Assembly: GCA_018993155.1 (NCBI GenBank)
Contig: JAGKSX010000060.1
Location: forward strand, 1-64,000
Direction of reading: 5' to 3'
Length of the DNA: 64,000 bases
Source: Hydrogenophaga sp.
GTDB lineage: Bacteria > Pseudomonadota > Gammaproteobacteria > Burkholderiales > Burkholderiaceae_C
Below are positions 44,030-52,936 of this stretch, piece after piece. Every line of letters begins with the position of its first letter. Position 1 is the stretch's first letter. The notes beneath the pieces were generated by a model. That model had not been told where the DNA came from. It worked only from the letters and a program-made list of their open reading frames with translations, and did no database searches. Both the position numbers and the translations under genes were made by a program.

Positions 44030-44500
44030 ATGGTTCTTCAGACCTCCAGCGCGGGCGAGCCGAGCATGTACGAACCCCATCCATCGCCTGCGGGCAGCGG
44101 CCTGCAGCTGCTCGTCGCGGACGACAACCGCGACGCTGCCGAGTCGCTGGCCCTGCTGATGGAGGTGGACGGCCACACCGTGCACATCGCCAACGACGGG
44201 CGGCAGGCCCTCGAGATGGCGCAGCGCCTGCAGCCCGATGTCTGCATCCTCGACATCGGCATGCCCGGCATGGATGGCAATACGGTGGCGCGCTGCCTGC
44301 GCGATGCCTTGCCGGAGCGGCGCATGATGATCGTCGCCGTGACCGGCCGTTCGCAGCCGGAAGACCGGGCACGGTCGCTGGCCGCCGGGTTCGACCTGTA
44401 CTTCACCAAGCCCATCCCGCTGGGCGCGCTCATGGGCAGCCTTGCCCAATGGCGGGACGACGGCGCGGCGCCGTCGCCGTCCACGCCCCCGCAAGGCTGA
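44030..44500 (+). CDS. Single-domain response regulator
   Basis: A 156-residue CheY-like receiver: VADDNRDAAESLALLM, phospho-Asp in CILDIGMPGMDG, Thr in VAVTGR and Lys in YFTKPI. No output domain is present. I took the ATG at 44030, which has GGAAAAAGA before it; an ATG at 44066 gives a shorter version starting closer to the domain. It heads a probable operon with mgtC-like and kinase genes. Its form is like receivers that pair with hybrid kinases. Confidence 0.88.
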   Translation: MVLQTSSAGEPSMYEPHPSPAGSGLQLLVADDNRDAAESLALLMEVDGHTVHIANDGRQALEMAQRLQPDVCILDIGMPGMDGNTVARCLRDALPERRMMIVAVTGRSQPEDRARSLAAGFDLYFTKPIPLGALMGSLAQWRDDGAAPSPSTPPQG

Positions 44501-44505
44501 CCGCG

Positions 44506-45021
44506 ATGTCCGTGCTGCAGACCATCTGGACCACGGTGCAGGCGGAGTTCGGCGACCTTGCCGATGTCGAGCGCATCACGCGCGCCACCTGGCGCATGGG
44601 CGAAGCCCTGCTGCTGGGCGCGGCCATCGGCTGGGACCGCGAGCGGCGCGATGCCGAGGCCGGGCTGCGCACCCACATGCTGGTGGCGCTGGGCGCGGCC
44701 CTGTTCGTGCTCGTGCCGCAGGCATCCGGCATGAACGAGGAGCAGCTCAGCCGCGTGGTGCAGGGCCTGGTATCGGGCATCGGCTTTCTCGGCGCTGGGG
44801 CGGTGCTCAAGGACGAGAGCGAGGGGCGGATCCACGGGCTGACCACGGCCGCCACCATCTGGGCGACCGCCGCGATCGGCGTGGCCGCCGGGCTCGGCCA
44901 GACGGGCACCGCCGTGTTGGCCACGGCCTTCATCCTGCTGGTGCTGGTGTGGTTGCGCCGCTGGGGGCGTTCGATCCGCAAGGAGAGCGAGGCCGACCCC
45001 CCGGCCGACGGGGGACATTGA
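44506..45021 (+). CDS. MgtC/SapB-family membrane protein
   Basis: A 171-residue protein with about five membrane helices and the family core LLLGAAIGWDRERRDAEAG, then LRTHMLVALGAALF, followed by GIGFLGAGAVLKDE and LTTAATIWATAAIG. MgtC proteins act in low-magnesium survival and inhibit or tune the F1Fo ATPase. The gene starts six bases after the response regulator stop, so it is co-transcribed. Confidence 0.92.
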   Translation: MSVLQTIWTTVQAEFGDLADVERITRATWRMGEALLLGAAIGWDRERRDAEAGLRTHMLVALGAALFVLVPQASGMNEEQLSRVVQGLVSGIGFLGAGAVLKDESEGRIHGLTTAATIWATAAIGVAAGLGQTGTAVLATAFILLVLVWLRRWGRSIRKESEADPPADGGH

Positions 45022-45099
45022 ACAGGCGGTGGCTTTCGGGTGCAGAATGACGCGCGAGCCCTGAGCGCCGCTGTCGCCACCCACCTTCAAGGCCTACTG

Positions 45100-46374
45100 A
45101 TGCCCCTGCATGGAAAAGAACTCATCGCGCTGGCGGACCAACTGACGCAACGGCGTGAAGCCATTCTGCAGGCGTGGCGCGCGAGCGTCGCGGCGGATGC
45201 CACGCTGACCACTGGCGCCTCGCTGCCGCACACGCAGCTCAACGACCACATCCCCGCCGTGCTGGAAGGCTTCGAGGAGCAACTGCGCGCGCCCCGCGTG
45301 GAAACCGCGCACCTGGGCGACGCCGCGGCGCACGGCCTGCACCGCTGGCAGCAGGGCTTTGGCCTGGCCGAGGTGGTGCGGGAACTCGGTCGCCTCAACG
45401 AATGCGTGGTCAACGCACTGGAGGCCTTGGCGTCGGGCCACTCGGTGGCGGCGATGGCCATGGCGCGCGCGGTGTGGGCACAGGTCTACAGCCTGGCCGT
45501 GAGCGCGAGCACCGCGCAGTACTTCAAGTTGCAGCAACTGGAGGCCACCGCCTATGCGCGCGGGCTGGAGGAGGCCCTGGAGGCCCTGCGCCGCATGGAG
45601 CAGCAGCGCGCCCTGCTCTGGCAGGAAGCCGCGCACGACCTGCGCGGCAACCTGGGCGTGGTGACCAACGCCACCGCCGGCTTGGGTGCGCGCCAGGCCG
45701 ATCCCGCAGCGCGCGAGACCTTCCTGCGCCTGCTGGGACACAACGTGCAGGCGCTGCACAAGCTGCTGGACGATGTGACCACCTTGGCGCGGCTGCAAAG
45801 CGGGCAGGAGGAGCGCAACCTCGAGTCCATGGACGTCGCGCCGCCGCTGCGCGATCTGTGGGAGGCGCTGGAGGACCACGCGCAGCAGAAGGGCCTGACC
45901 TTCGGATTGAACGGGCCGTCGCCCTTCGTGGTGCAGTCCGATGCGGTGAAGCTGCGACGCATCGTGCAGAACCTGGTGCTCAACGCGATCCGCTACACGC
46001 GCACCGGGGGCGTGGAGGTCACCTGGGCCGATGGCGGTGCCGAGGACCCGGATCGCTGGAAGCTGATCGTGAAAGACACCGGTCCGGGCATCCACCAGGC
46101 CAAGTCCTCGGAGCTGAAGGACGCGCTGGAGGTGGCCACCCAGCACGCGGAGCAGGTCGTGAGCGACACGCAAGCGAACCAGATCACGCACATTCACGAT
46201 GAGGACGCCGGCGTGCCCCCGCCGGGCGAATCTACCGAGAACTACGTGCACGGCGAGGGCATCGGCCTGTCCATCGTCAAGCGCCTGTGCGAGGTGCTCG
46301 ATGCCACGGTGCAGGTCGACTCGGACCACTCCGGCACGACCTTCCAGATCATGTTCCCGCGCGCCTACGACTGA
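45100..46374 (+). CDS. Sensor histidine kinase with RsbRD-like N-terminus
   Basis: A 424-residue soluble kinase. Residues about 1-130 form an RsbRD-like helical domain (LTQRREAILQAWRASV, GLAEVVRELGRLNECV). A HisKA with LLWQEAAHDLRGNLGVV (His phosphosite) follows, then HATPase with NLVLNAIRYTRTGG, DTGPGI and HGEGIGLSIVKRL. An insert of about 45 residues between G1 and G2 boxes is unusually long. It starts at ATG 45100 with AAGG upstream. It is likely in one operon with the response regulator and mgtC-like gene. It overlaps the convergent peptidase gene by ten bases. Confidence 0.88.
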   Translation: MPLHGKELIALADQLTQRREAILQAWRASVAADATLTTGASLPHTQLNDHIPAVLEGFEEQLRAPRVETAHLGDAAAHGLHRWQQGFGLAEVVRELGRLNECVVNALEALASGHSVAAMAMARAVWAQVYSLAVSASTAQYFKLQQLEATAYARGLEEALEALRRMEQQRALLWQEAAHDLRGNLGVVTNATAGLGARQADPAARETFLRLLGHNVQALHKLLDDVTTLARLQSGQEERNLESMDVAPPLRDLWEALEDHAQQKGLTFGLNGPSPFVVQSDAVKLRRIVQNLVLNAIRYTRTGGVEVTWADGGAEDPDRWKLIVKDTGPGIHQAKSSELKDALEVATQHAEQVVSDTQANQITHIHDEDAGVPPPGESTENYVHGEGIGLSIVKRLCEVLDATVQVDSDHSGTTFQIMFPRAYD

Positions 46375-47519
46375 GTCGGGGGTGGCGTCAGCGGGCGCCG
46401 ACGCCGGCCGTCCCGCGGGGTGTGGTGGGCAATGACGCGGTGCACCAGGTGCAGCTTGCGCACGGCGGGCCGCGACAGCACGAAGGGGTAGAAGTCGGCC
46501 ACGCCCATGCTGCGCGAGATCTCGTTCAGGGCCACGGTGAGGTGCAGCCAGTGGTTGAGCCAGAGCAGGAACTGCTCGTCGGTGGCGTCCAGGGCCCCGT
46601 TGCCGTTGCCGTCCTCGCTCAGCACGTCGGGGCCGAAGGGTTCGCAGGCCAGTTCCACGCGGTCGCCCCGGATGCCGAAGCCGCGCGCCGTGCCCAGCGT
46701 GTCGCGCATGTGCAGGTAGTGCGCCCAGGTTTCGGCCCAGTCTTCCCAGGGGTGGCTGCTGGCGTAGGCGCTCACGTGGCGCGAGCTCCAGTCCGCTGCC
46801 GCGCCCTGGTTGTAGTGGTTCTGCAGCGCCAGGGCGTAGTCGGTGCGCTCGTCGCCGAACACGGCCCGGAACGGCTCGAGCCATTCCTTGCCATCGACCA
46901 GGCGCTGCCAGAAGTAGTGGCCCGACTCGTGGCGCAGGTGGCCCAGCAGTGTGCGGTAGGGCTCGCGCAGCGAGGTGCGGCGGTGCTCGCGCGTGGCGTC
47001 GTCCGCCTCGGCCGCGTCCAGGGTGATCACGCCCTCGGCATGGCCGGTGATCACGGGCGGCAGGCCAGGTTGCGAGACCAGGATGTCGAAGGCCAGCCCG
47101 CGCTGCGGGTCTTCGCTGCGCGGCACGATGGGCAGGCGCAGGGCGAGCAGCGAGGACACCATGCGCCGTTTGGCCTGTTCGATGCGGTGCCACCAGCCGG
47201 CGTGTTCCGGCACGTCGAGGTCGGGCAGCGTGCGCGTGAGCCGACAGCACAGGCACAGCGAGGGCGTTTGCTCGCGTGGCTTGGACGGCGGAACGAGCCA
47301 GTTGCACGCGGCCGGCGAGGACAGGTTCTCGCAGCGCTGGTAGGTGCGCTGGCGCGTGCCGGTCTCGCTGCTGCGCCACCAGCCGGCTTCGCCGGTGGGC
47401 TCCAGGGGCAGCAGCTTGCCGCGCGCGGCGTCGTAGCCCAGCGCCCGGCCGCAGCCCAGGCACACGCTGTTGCGAAAGAAGATCGGTTGCCCGCAGATGC
47501 AGGTGAAAGCACGGTTCAC
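46365..47519 (-). CDS. Zinc-ribbon metallopeptidase (Peptidase_Mx-like)
   Basis: A 384-residue protein. An N-terminal zinc ribbon (CICGQPIFFRNSVCLGCG) and further Cys pairs are followed by a metallopeptidase region with LGHLRHESGHYFW (HExxH zinc site) and a downstream Asp/Glu-rich helix. It belongs to the zinc-binding metallopeptidase family. GTG start overlaps the YihY stop as GTGA, so it is coupled. Its tail overlaps the 3-prime end of the convergent kinase gene. Substrate is unknown. Confidence 0.88.
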   Translation of the reverse strand: MNRAFTCICGQPIFFRNSVCLGCGRALGYDAARGKLLPLEPTGEAGWWRSSETGTRQRTYQRCENLSSPAACNWLVPPSKPREQTPSLCLCCRLTRTLPDLDVPEHAGWWHRIEQAKRRMVSSLLALRLPIVPRSEDPQRGLAFDILVSQPGLPPVITGHAEGVITLDAAEADDATREHRRTSLREPYRTLLGHLRHESGHYFWQRLVDGKEWLEPFRAVFGDERTDYALALQNHYNQGAAADWSSRHVSAYASSHPWEDWAETWAHYLHMRDTLGTARGFGIRGDRVELACEPFGPDVLSEDGNGNGALDATDEQFLLWLNHWLHLTVALNEISRSMGVADFYPFVLSRPAVRKLHLVHRVIAHHTPRDGRRRRPLTPPPTQS

Positions 47520-48379
47520 GGCGCGAGGTCCTCGGTGATGCGGGTGGCGGTCTGATGCCGCAGGGTGAAGGCGCGCGTGAATTCCGCGCCGAGCAGGAAC
47601 ACCTGCGCCGAGTAGTACACCCAGAGCAGGAAGATGACCAGCGAGGAGGCCGCGCCGAACACCGAGGCGACGCCGCTGCGCCCGATGTAGGTGCCGATGA
47701 CGGACTTGCCCACGGTGAGCAGCACGGCGGTGATCACGGCGCCGATCCACACATCGCCCCAGGCCAGCGGAACGCGCGGCATCCATTTGAAGATCATGGC
47801 GAACAGCACGCTGAGGAAAGCCAGGCTCAGGGCGAAGTCGACCGCGCCCGCAAGCATCGCCAGCTCGCCCAGCCAGGGCGCGGCCCACTTGCCCAGGGCC
47901 GCCAGCGCGGCGCTGAGCACCAGCGAGACCATGAGCAGGAAACCGATGGCCAGCACCAGGCCCAGCGAGACCAGGCGCGCGCGCAGCAGCTCGAGCACGC
48001 CGCCCCGCTTGGGGTGCTCGGCGTTCGTGCGCCAGATGCGGTCCATGGCGTTGCGCAGCTCGGCGAACACGGTGGTGGCGCCGATGAGCAGCGCGCCCAG
48101 GCCCACCACCGTGCCCACGATGCCGGCGGCCGGGCGGTTCGCGTCTTCCACCAGGCTGTTGATGGTGAGCGCGCTGTCGCTGCCGACCAGTTGGGAGAGC
48201 TGCGCGAAGATCTCGCCGCGCGCGGCGGCTTCACCGAACCACAGGCCCGCGACCGAGATCACGATCAGCAGGATGGGCGCGACGGAGAACAGGGTGTAGA
48301 AGGCGAGGGCGGCGCCCATGCTGGGCGCGTCGTCGTCGATCCAGTTGACGACGGCGGCTTTCATCACGCGAAAGAGCAT
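47516..48379 (-). CDS. YihY/virulence factor BrkB family membrane protein
   Basis: A 287-residue inner membrane protein with six helices and the family marks MGAALAFYTLFSVAPILLIVI-type N-terminus, RIWRT near residue 117 and SLVIFLLWVYYSAQVFLLGAE. The role is unclear; transport or membrane remodelling is possible. It is ten bases downstream of the CBS gene and overlaps the zinc metallopeptidase gene, forming a three-gene operon. Confidence 0.93.
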   Translation of the reverse strand: MLFRVMKAAVVNWIDDDAPSMGAALAFYTLFSVAPILLIVISVAGLWFGEAAARGEIFAQLSQLVGSDSALTINSLVEDANRPAAGIVGTVVGLGALLIGATTVFAELRNAMDRIWRTNAEHPKRGGVLELLRARLVSLGLVLAIGFLLMVSLVLSAALAALGKWAAPWLGELAMLAGAVDFALSLAFLSVLFAMIFKWMPRVPLAWGDVWIGAVITAVLLTVGKSVIGTYIGRSGVASVFGAASSLVIFLLWVYYSAQVFLLGAEFTRAFTLRHQTATRITEDLAP

Positions 48380-48389
48380 CGCGTGCCTT

Positions 48390-48869
48390 TCAGAGGCTTT
48401 CCCCGCCCCCGGCGGGGCCGCTGGCGACCGATTGGCCGGTGCGTGTCGGGCGGGCCGGCTCGGAAATGTCGGCCAGCGCGGCGCCGGCCTGCTGCACGTC
48501 GCCCCTGGCGGCCAGATCGCCCAGCGAGAGGATGCCCACCAGGTGCTTGTCGCGGTCGAGCACGGGCAGGCGGCGGATCTGCAGTTGCTGCATCTTGGCC
48601 GCGACCTCGGCCAGGCCTTCGTCCTCGAACACCCATTCGACCTGGGCGCTCATCACGTCCTCGAGCCTGGTCTTGCCGGGCGCGAGGTCCTGGGCGACGC
48701 CGCGCACCACGATGTCGCGGTCGGTCACCATGCCGAGGAGGCGCTGGCCATCGCAGACCGGCAGCGCCCCGATGTCCAGTTCTTCCATGGCCTGGGCCGC
48801 GAGCACCACGCTGTCCTGGGGGCCGAGTGTGCGCACGCCACTTGTCATCACATCTTTCACTTGCTTCAT
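48390..48869 (-). CDS. Two-CBS-domain protein
   Basis: A 159-residue protein consisting of a Bateman module: CBS1 (about 8-60, VKDVMTSGVRTLGPQDSV, GMVTDRDIVVRGV) and CBS2 (about 72-128, DVMSAQVEWVFEDEGL, GILSLGDLA). Such modules bind adenosine nucleotides and act as energy or redox sensors. It heads the CBS-YihY-metallopeptidase operon. A one-mismatch sigma-54 promoter lies 65 bases upstream. Confidence 0.93.
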   Translation of the reverse strand: MKQVKDVMTSGVRTLGPQDSVVLAAQAMEELDIGALPVCDGQRLLGMVTDRDIVVRGVAQDLAPGKTRLEDVMSAQVEWVFEDEGLAEVAAKMQQLQIRRLPVLDRDKHLVGILSLGDLAARGDVQQAGAALADISEPARPTRTGQSVASGPAGGGESL

Positions 48870-48932
48870 GGGAAATCTCCTGCTGCGGTTGTGGCGTTGG
48901 CCCGCCGCAGGGCGGCGGGTGGGACCTGCACA

Positions 48933-48948
48933 GGGCAGGTGCTGTGCC
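48933..48948 (-). promoter_or_regulatory. Candidate sigma-54 promoter (CBS operon)
   Basis: On the minus strand AGGCAC-AGCAC-CTGCC has a perfect -24 element and one mismatch in the -12 element, with GG-N10-GC kept. The predicted leader is about 50 bases. Confidence 0.5.
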
Positions 48949-48958
48949 TGCGCCCACC

Positions 48959-48974
48959 GGGAGCGGGGATTGCC
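48959..48974 (+). promoter_or_regulatory. Candidate sigma-54 promoter (GlsB-type gene)
   Basis: GGGAGC-GGGGA-TTGCC keeps GG-N10-GC and a perfect -12 element, but the -24 element has two mismatches. It is 52 bases before the ATG and divergent from the CBS promoter. Confidence 0.35.
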
Positions 48975-49025
48975 CCGGCAGGCTCGAAGGATCTTCCTGC
49001 GACCACTCTAACGAGGAGCAACGCC

Positions 49026-49298
49026 ATGATCAACATCATCCTCTGGCTGGCGGCCGGCGGCCTGTTGGGCAGGCTGGCCAGCGTGGTCATGTCCACGGAT
49101 GGCCGCCAAGGCATCGCGCGCAATGTCGTGGCCGGCATCGTGGGGGCCGCCATCGGTGGCTGGGTGCTCGCGCCCCTGATGGGTGTGGACACCCTCAACG
49201 ACAGCGTCGTCAACGTGGGCGCCATGCTCATGTCGCTGATCGGCGCCATCATCCTGCTGGCGCTCATCAACCTCTTTCGACGCGAGTCGATGCACTAG
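49026..49298 (+). CDS. GlsB/YeaQ/YmgE-family small membrane protein
   Basis: A 90-residue protein with three hydrophobic helices and the family glycine motifs (AAGGLLGRLAS, NVVAGIVGAAIGGWVLAPLMG). These transglycosylase-associated small proteins are induced by general stress and stationary phase. GAGGAG precedes the ATG. It is divergent from the CBS operon. Confidence 0.92.
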   Translation: MINIILWLAAGGLLGRLASVVMSTDGRQGIARNVVAGIVGAAIGGWVLAPLMGVDTLNDSVVNVGAMLMSLIGAIILLALINLFRRESMH

Positions 49299-49366
49299 TC
49301 CGCGTGGGCCCGTTTCGGCAAATATTGCGGCAAGATGCTCCCTTGCCCGGGCCGGTCTGGCGGGCG

Positions 49367-49396
49367 TTCCGAACCACTGTGTCTGAATGTTCGGAA
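49367..49396. promoter_or_regulatory. Inverted repeat upstream of the rpoN paralogue
   Basis: TTCCGAAC and GTTCGGAA are perfect eight-base arms separated by 14 bases, about 80-105 bases upstream of the putative -24 element. Size and distance suit an upstream activator site for an enhancer-binding protein. Confidence 0.45.
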
Positions 49397-49472
49397 AGGT
49401 GCGCGCCGTGTCCCTCTGTGAGGGCGCGGCGGGGACGGGGTTTTGTGGGAATTTGTGTCTTCTGCTCTGGTG

Positions 49473-49488
49473 CGGCATGGTGGTTGCA
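49473..49488 (+). promoter_or_regulatory. Sigma-54 promoter in front of the rpoN paralogue
   Basis: CGGCAT-GGTGG-TTGCA fits GGCAY-N5-TTGC. Predicted start near 49499, with a leader of about 57 bases ending in GGAGGAGAACCGC before the ATG. It implies the sigma factor gene is transcribed by a sigma-54 holoenzyme. Confidence 0.6.
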
Positions 49489-49555
49489 TAGAAGCTGGTC
49501 TGAGGCGGCCGCAGCTCGCGACACCGCCGACCCTGTCTTACCGGAGGAGAACCGC

Positions 49556-51052
49556 ATGATCCAAATGGACGCCCGCGCCGACCAGCGCCAGAGCCAGACC
49601 CAGACCCTGTCTCCCCGCTTGCAGCATGCCGTGCGCCTGCTGCAGATGTCCTCGCTGGATTTCGGCATCGTGGTGCGCGACGTGCTCGGGCGCAACCCGT
49701 TCCTTGAAGCAGCAGAGGGCGATGACGATGACGAGGGCGAAGGCCTGCGGGACGGTGACATCGACACCCGAGCGGGCGAAGCGGCTGGCGAGGTGTACGA
49801 CGGACCGCGCGAGACCGATCTGGCGGCGCCGGCGGAGGCCGAGATCGACCGGTCCATGGCGTCCGACAGCGACCTGTGGCTCGCCGATGGCCTGACCCCG
49901 GCGCGCCAGGGACACGACGGGGATGTGTCCGCGCTGGATTTCATGATGGAGGAAACTCCGCTCAATGCCCACCTGCACGCGCAGCTCGGCACCATGGCCC
50001 TGTCGCCGCGCGACCTCGCGCTGGCGGGCGTGGTGGTCGAGTCGCTCGATGACGACGGTTACCTGCGCACGCCCCTGAACGAACTGCGCGAGGTGGCGGA
50101 CGTGGTGCCCGCAGCGACGCTGGAAGACCTGCAGATCGCGCTCAAGCTGGTGCAGTCGCTGGAGCCGGCCGGTGTGGCCGCGCGCGATGTGGCGGAATGC
50201 CTCAGCCTGCAGCTGGGCGAGATCGAATGCCCCCATGTGCGCGCGATGGCGCGCGCCATCGTCAACGACCACATGAACAGCCTGGCGGCGCGCGATGTGC
50301 CGACCCTGGCGCGGGCGCTGGACGCCTCGGTGGGCGAGGTCGAGGCCGTGTGCGACCGCATCCGCCACCTCGACCCGCGACCGGGCTGGCGCCTGAGTTC
50401 TTCCCGGGTGAACTACATCGTGCCCGACGTGATCGTGAAGAAGGACCGGGGCGCGTGGAACGTGCGGCTCAACGCCGCGGTGGTGCCCAAGGTGCGCATC
50501 AACGAGGTGTACGCCCAGCTGTTCCAGCGCCACCGCTGCGCCGAGAACGCCGAGATGGGCGCGCACCTGCAGGAGGCGCGCTGGACTTTGCGCAACGTCG
50601 AGCAGCGCTTCTCGACCATCCTCGACGTGTCACAGGCCATCGTGCGGCGCCAGCGCCACTTCTTCGAATACGGCAGCATGGCGATGAAGCCGCTGGGCCT
50701 GCGCGAGATCGCCGACGAGGTCGGCATCCACGAATCCACGGTTTCGCGCGTCACCAACAACAAATACATGGCCACACCCACTGGCGTGTACGAGCTCAAG
50801 CACTTCTTCTCGCGTGCGATGGTGAGCGCCAATGGCAAAGCCTGCTCGGGCACCGCGATCCGGGGCTTGATCCAGGACATCATCGAAGCCGAGTCGACCG
50901 ATCGGCCGCTGTCGGACGCCGAGATCACGCGCCAGCTCGCCCGGCAGGGCCTGACGGTGGCTCGGCGCACCGTCACCAAGTACCGTCAGATGCTGCGCAT
51001 CGAGGCCGTGGGCCGACGCAAGCGCCACGACGGCCTCGCCGTCTCGACCTGA
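49556..51052 (+). CDS. rpoN: RNA polymerase sigma-54 factor (paralogue)
   Basis: A 498-residue sigma-54. Region I (QTLSPRLQHAVRLLQMSSLDF) binds activator and core. An acidic region II follows. The core-binding domain spans about 125-300, and the C-terminus has the HTH (LGLREIADEVGIHESTVSRV) and RpoN box ARRTVTKYR (ARRTVAKYR is usual). It lacks the common rpoN neighbours lptB, hpf and ptsN, so I read it as a second copy. A strong GGAGGAG site is present. It should serve the cluster of -24/-12 promoters at 32-50 kb. It ends three bases before the convergent hybrid kinase gene. Confidence 0.95.
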   Translation: MIQMDARADQRQSQTQTLSPRLQHAVRLLQMSSLDFGIVVRDVLGRNPFLEAAEGDDDDEGEGLRDGDIDTRAGEAAGEVYDGPRETDLAAPAEAEIDRSMASDSDLWLADGLTPARQGHDGDVSALDFMMEETPLNAHLHAQLGTMALSPRDLALAGVVVESLDDDGYLRTPLNELREVADVVPAATLEDLQIALKLVQSLEPAGVAARDVAECLSLQLGEIECPHVRAMARAIVNDHMNSLAARDVPTLARALDASVGEVEAVCDRIRHLDPRPGWRLSSSRVNYIVPDVIVKKDRGAWNVRLNAAVVPKVRINEVYAQLFQRHRCAENAEMGAHLQEARWTLRNVEQRFSTILDVSQAIVRRQRHFFEYGSMAMKPLGLREIADEVGIHESTVSRVTNNKYMATPTGVYELKHFFSRAMVSANGKACSGTAIRGLIQDIIEAESTDRPLSDAEITRQLARQGLTVARRTVTKYRQMLRIEAVGRRKRHDGLAVST

Positions 51053-51055
51053 GGC

Positions 51056-52936
51056 TCAGACCGGCGGGGCACGGGGCGCTTCTGGCTGCTCGCTCAGCAG
51101 CCGAAGCAGCTGTTCGGGGTTCACCGGTTTGAGCAGGTGCTGATCGAAGCCGGCCAGGCGCGCGGCCTCGCGGTCGGCGTCGCGGCCCCAGCCGGTGATG
51201 GCCACGAGGCGGATGCCTTTTGTGGTGGCATCGGCGCGCAGCGCCCGCGCCACCTGGTGGCCATCGAGCCCGGGCATGCCGATGTCCAGCAGCGCCACGT
51301 CCGGGACCTGCGCGCGCGCCGCGCGAACCGCCGCTTCGCCATCGTGCACGACCTCGACCTGGTGGCCGTGTGAGGACAGCACGGCCGAGAGGCTCACCGT
51401 CAGATCGACGTTGTCGTCCGCGATGAGGATGCGCAGCGGGCGCGAAGGCTGGGCATGGGCCTGCGCCACGGCGGAGGCCTCGTCGCGCGGCGGCTCCCGG
51501 TGCAGGCGGGGCAGCCGCACCGTGAAGCACGAGCCGCGGTGCAGGCCCTCGCTGTGCATGGACAGCGAACCGTCGTGCAGCTCGATGATCTGGCGCGAGA
51601 GCGTCAGCCCCACGCCCAGCCCGGCGCTGCCGCGCTGCATGGACTGGTCCGCCTGTTCGAACAGGTCGAAGATGCGTTCCTGCATGGCAGGCTCCACGCC
51701 GATGCCGGTGTCCACCACCGTCACCTCGACCGACGATGGTGTCGAGGTGAGCGAGAGGTCCACGCGCCCACCGTGCGGCGTGTAGCGGCAGGCGTTGTTC
51801 AGCAGGTTGGAGAACACCTGCGTCAGCCGCACCGCGTCGCCGTTCACATACAGCGCGGCATCGGGCAGGTGCAGCGTGAGCTGCAGGCCATGCTGTTGCG
51901 CCAGCGCCTGCGCGCCTTCGATGGCGGTGAGCAGCAGCTCGCCGATGTTCACCGGCGCCGTGTCGAGCGACAACTTGCCGGTGGTCACCCGGGAGGCGTC
52001 CAGCAGGTCGTTGACCAGGCGCACGATGTGCTGCAGCTGGCGCTCGAGCACCGTCAGCGCCTTCTCCCGCGCCTGCGGCGACACCTGCGGCATCTGCAGC
52101 AGGGCCACCGCGCTCGTCATGGGCGAGAGGGGGTTGCGCAATTCGTGGGCGAGGGTGGCCAGGAAGGTGTCCTTCTGGCGGTCGGCCTGGCGCAGCTCGC
52201 GTTCGACGCCCTGGCGCGTCACCATCTCGCGTTCGAGTTCGGTGGTGCGGATTTCGCATTCGGAGAGCATGCGGTTGAAGGCGTCGACCAGCACGTCCAG
52301 GTCTTTGTAGTCGGTGGCCGGTGCCCGCAGCGACCAGTTGTGGCTGCCGATCACGTCGCGCGCCACCGACGTCATCTTCTCCAGCGGCGCGGTGATGCGG
52401 CGCTGCAGGAGCACGAACAGGTAGTAGGCCGCGACCAGGCTCACCGCGCTGACGGCCAGCACGATCAGCGCGAAGTCCACGAAACGCTGCCACACGCCGT
52501 GTTCGGCCTTGAGATAGAGCATGCCGATGCGCGCGCCGTTGTGCTCGATGGGGCGGACCATCTCCAGCGACGCGCCGCTGAAGCGCGGGCCCCAGGCGTC
52601 CGATGCCAGCGGGATGCGGGCGCGCAGCTCGCTTTTCGTGGTGGTGTGCGAGGCGATGAGCGCGCCGTCGCGGCCGTACACGGCGGCGGCGCGGATCTGG
52701 GGCTGCTGGCGCAGCAGGTAGAGGTTTTCCCAGGCCGCCTGGGTGTTGCGCGATTCCAGCGCCGGGGCGATGGAGCGCGCGATCAGATCGGCCTGGGTGC
52801 GCATGTCGGCGATGCCGACGCGGCGGTAGACCATCAGCTCGTAGGTGAGCAGGGCGCCCGCACTGAGCAGGATCGCCAGGAACGTGGTGAGCATGGCCGC
52901 GCGCGTGAGTTGCTGGCGCAGCGAGGTGGGTTTCAT
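51056..52936 (-). CDS. Hybrid sensor histidine kinase/response regulator
   Basis: A 626-residue membrane kinase with spans at about 15-35 and 157-178 flanking a periplasmic sensor. HAMP (about 180-235) is followed by HisKA with FLATLAHELRNPLSPM and HATPase with NLLNNACRYTP, DTGIGV and GLGVGLTLSRQI, then a C-terminal receiver with ADDN, phospho-Asp in LLDIGMPGLDG and LKPV. The start at 52936 (MKPTSLRQQ) is just before the first span. It is convergent with rpoN and divergent from the large PAS kinase. I see no sigma-54 element here. Confidence 0.92.
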   Translation of the reverse strand: MKPTSLRQQLTRAAMLTTFLAILLSAGALLTYELMVYRRVGIADMRTQADLIARSIAPALESRNTQAAWENLYLLRQQPQIRAAAVYGRDGALIASHTTTKSELRARIPLASDAWGPRFSGASLEMVRPIEHNGARIGMLYLKAEHGVWQRFVDFALIVLAVSAVSLVAAYYLFVLLQRRITAPLEKMTSVARDVIGSHNWSLRAPATDYKDLDVLVDAFNRMLSECEIRTTELEREMVTRQGVERELRQADRQKDTFLATLAHELRNPLSPMTSAVALLQMPQVSPQAREKALTVLERQLQHIVRLVNDLLDASRVTTGKLSLDTAPVNIGELLLTAIEGAQALAQQHGLQLTLHLPDAALYVNGDAVRLTQVFSNLLNNACRYTPHGGRVDLSLTSTPSSVEVTVVDTGIGVEPAMQERIFDLFEQADQSMQRGSAGLGVGLTLSRQIIELHDGSLSMHSEGLHRGSCFTVRLPRLHREPPRDEASAVAQAHAQPSRPLRILIADDNVDLTVSLSAVLSSHGHQVEVVHDGEAAVRAARAQVPDVALLDIGMPGLDGHQVARALRADATTKGIRLVAITGWGRDADREAARLAGFDQHLLKPVNPEQLLRLLSEQPEAPRAPPV

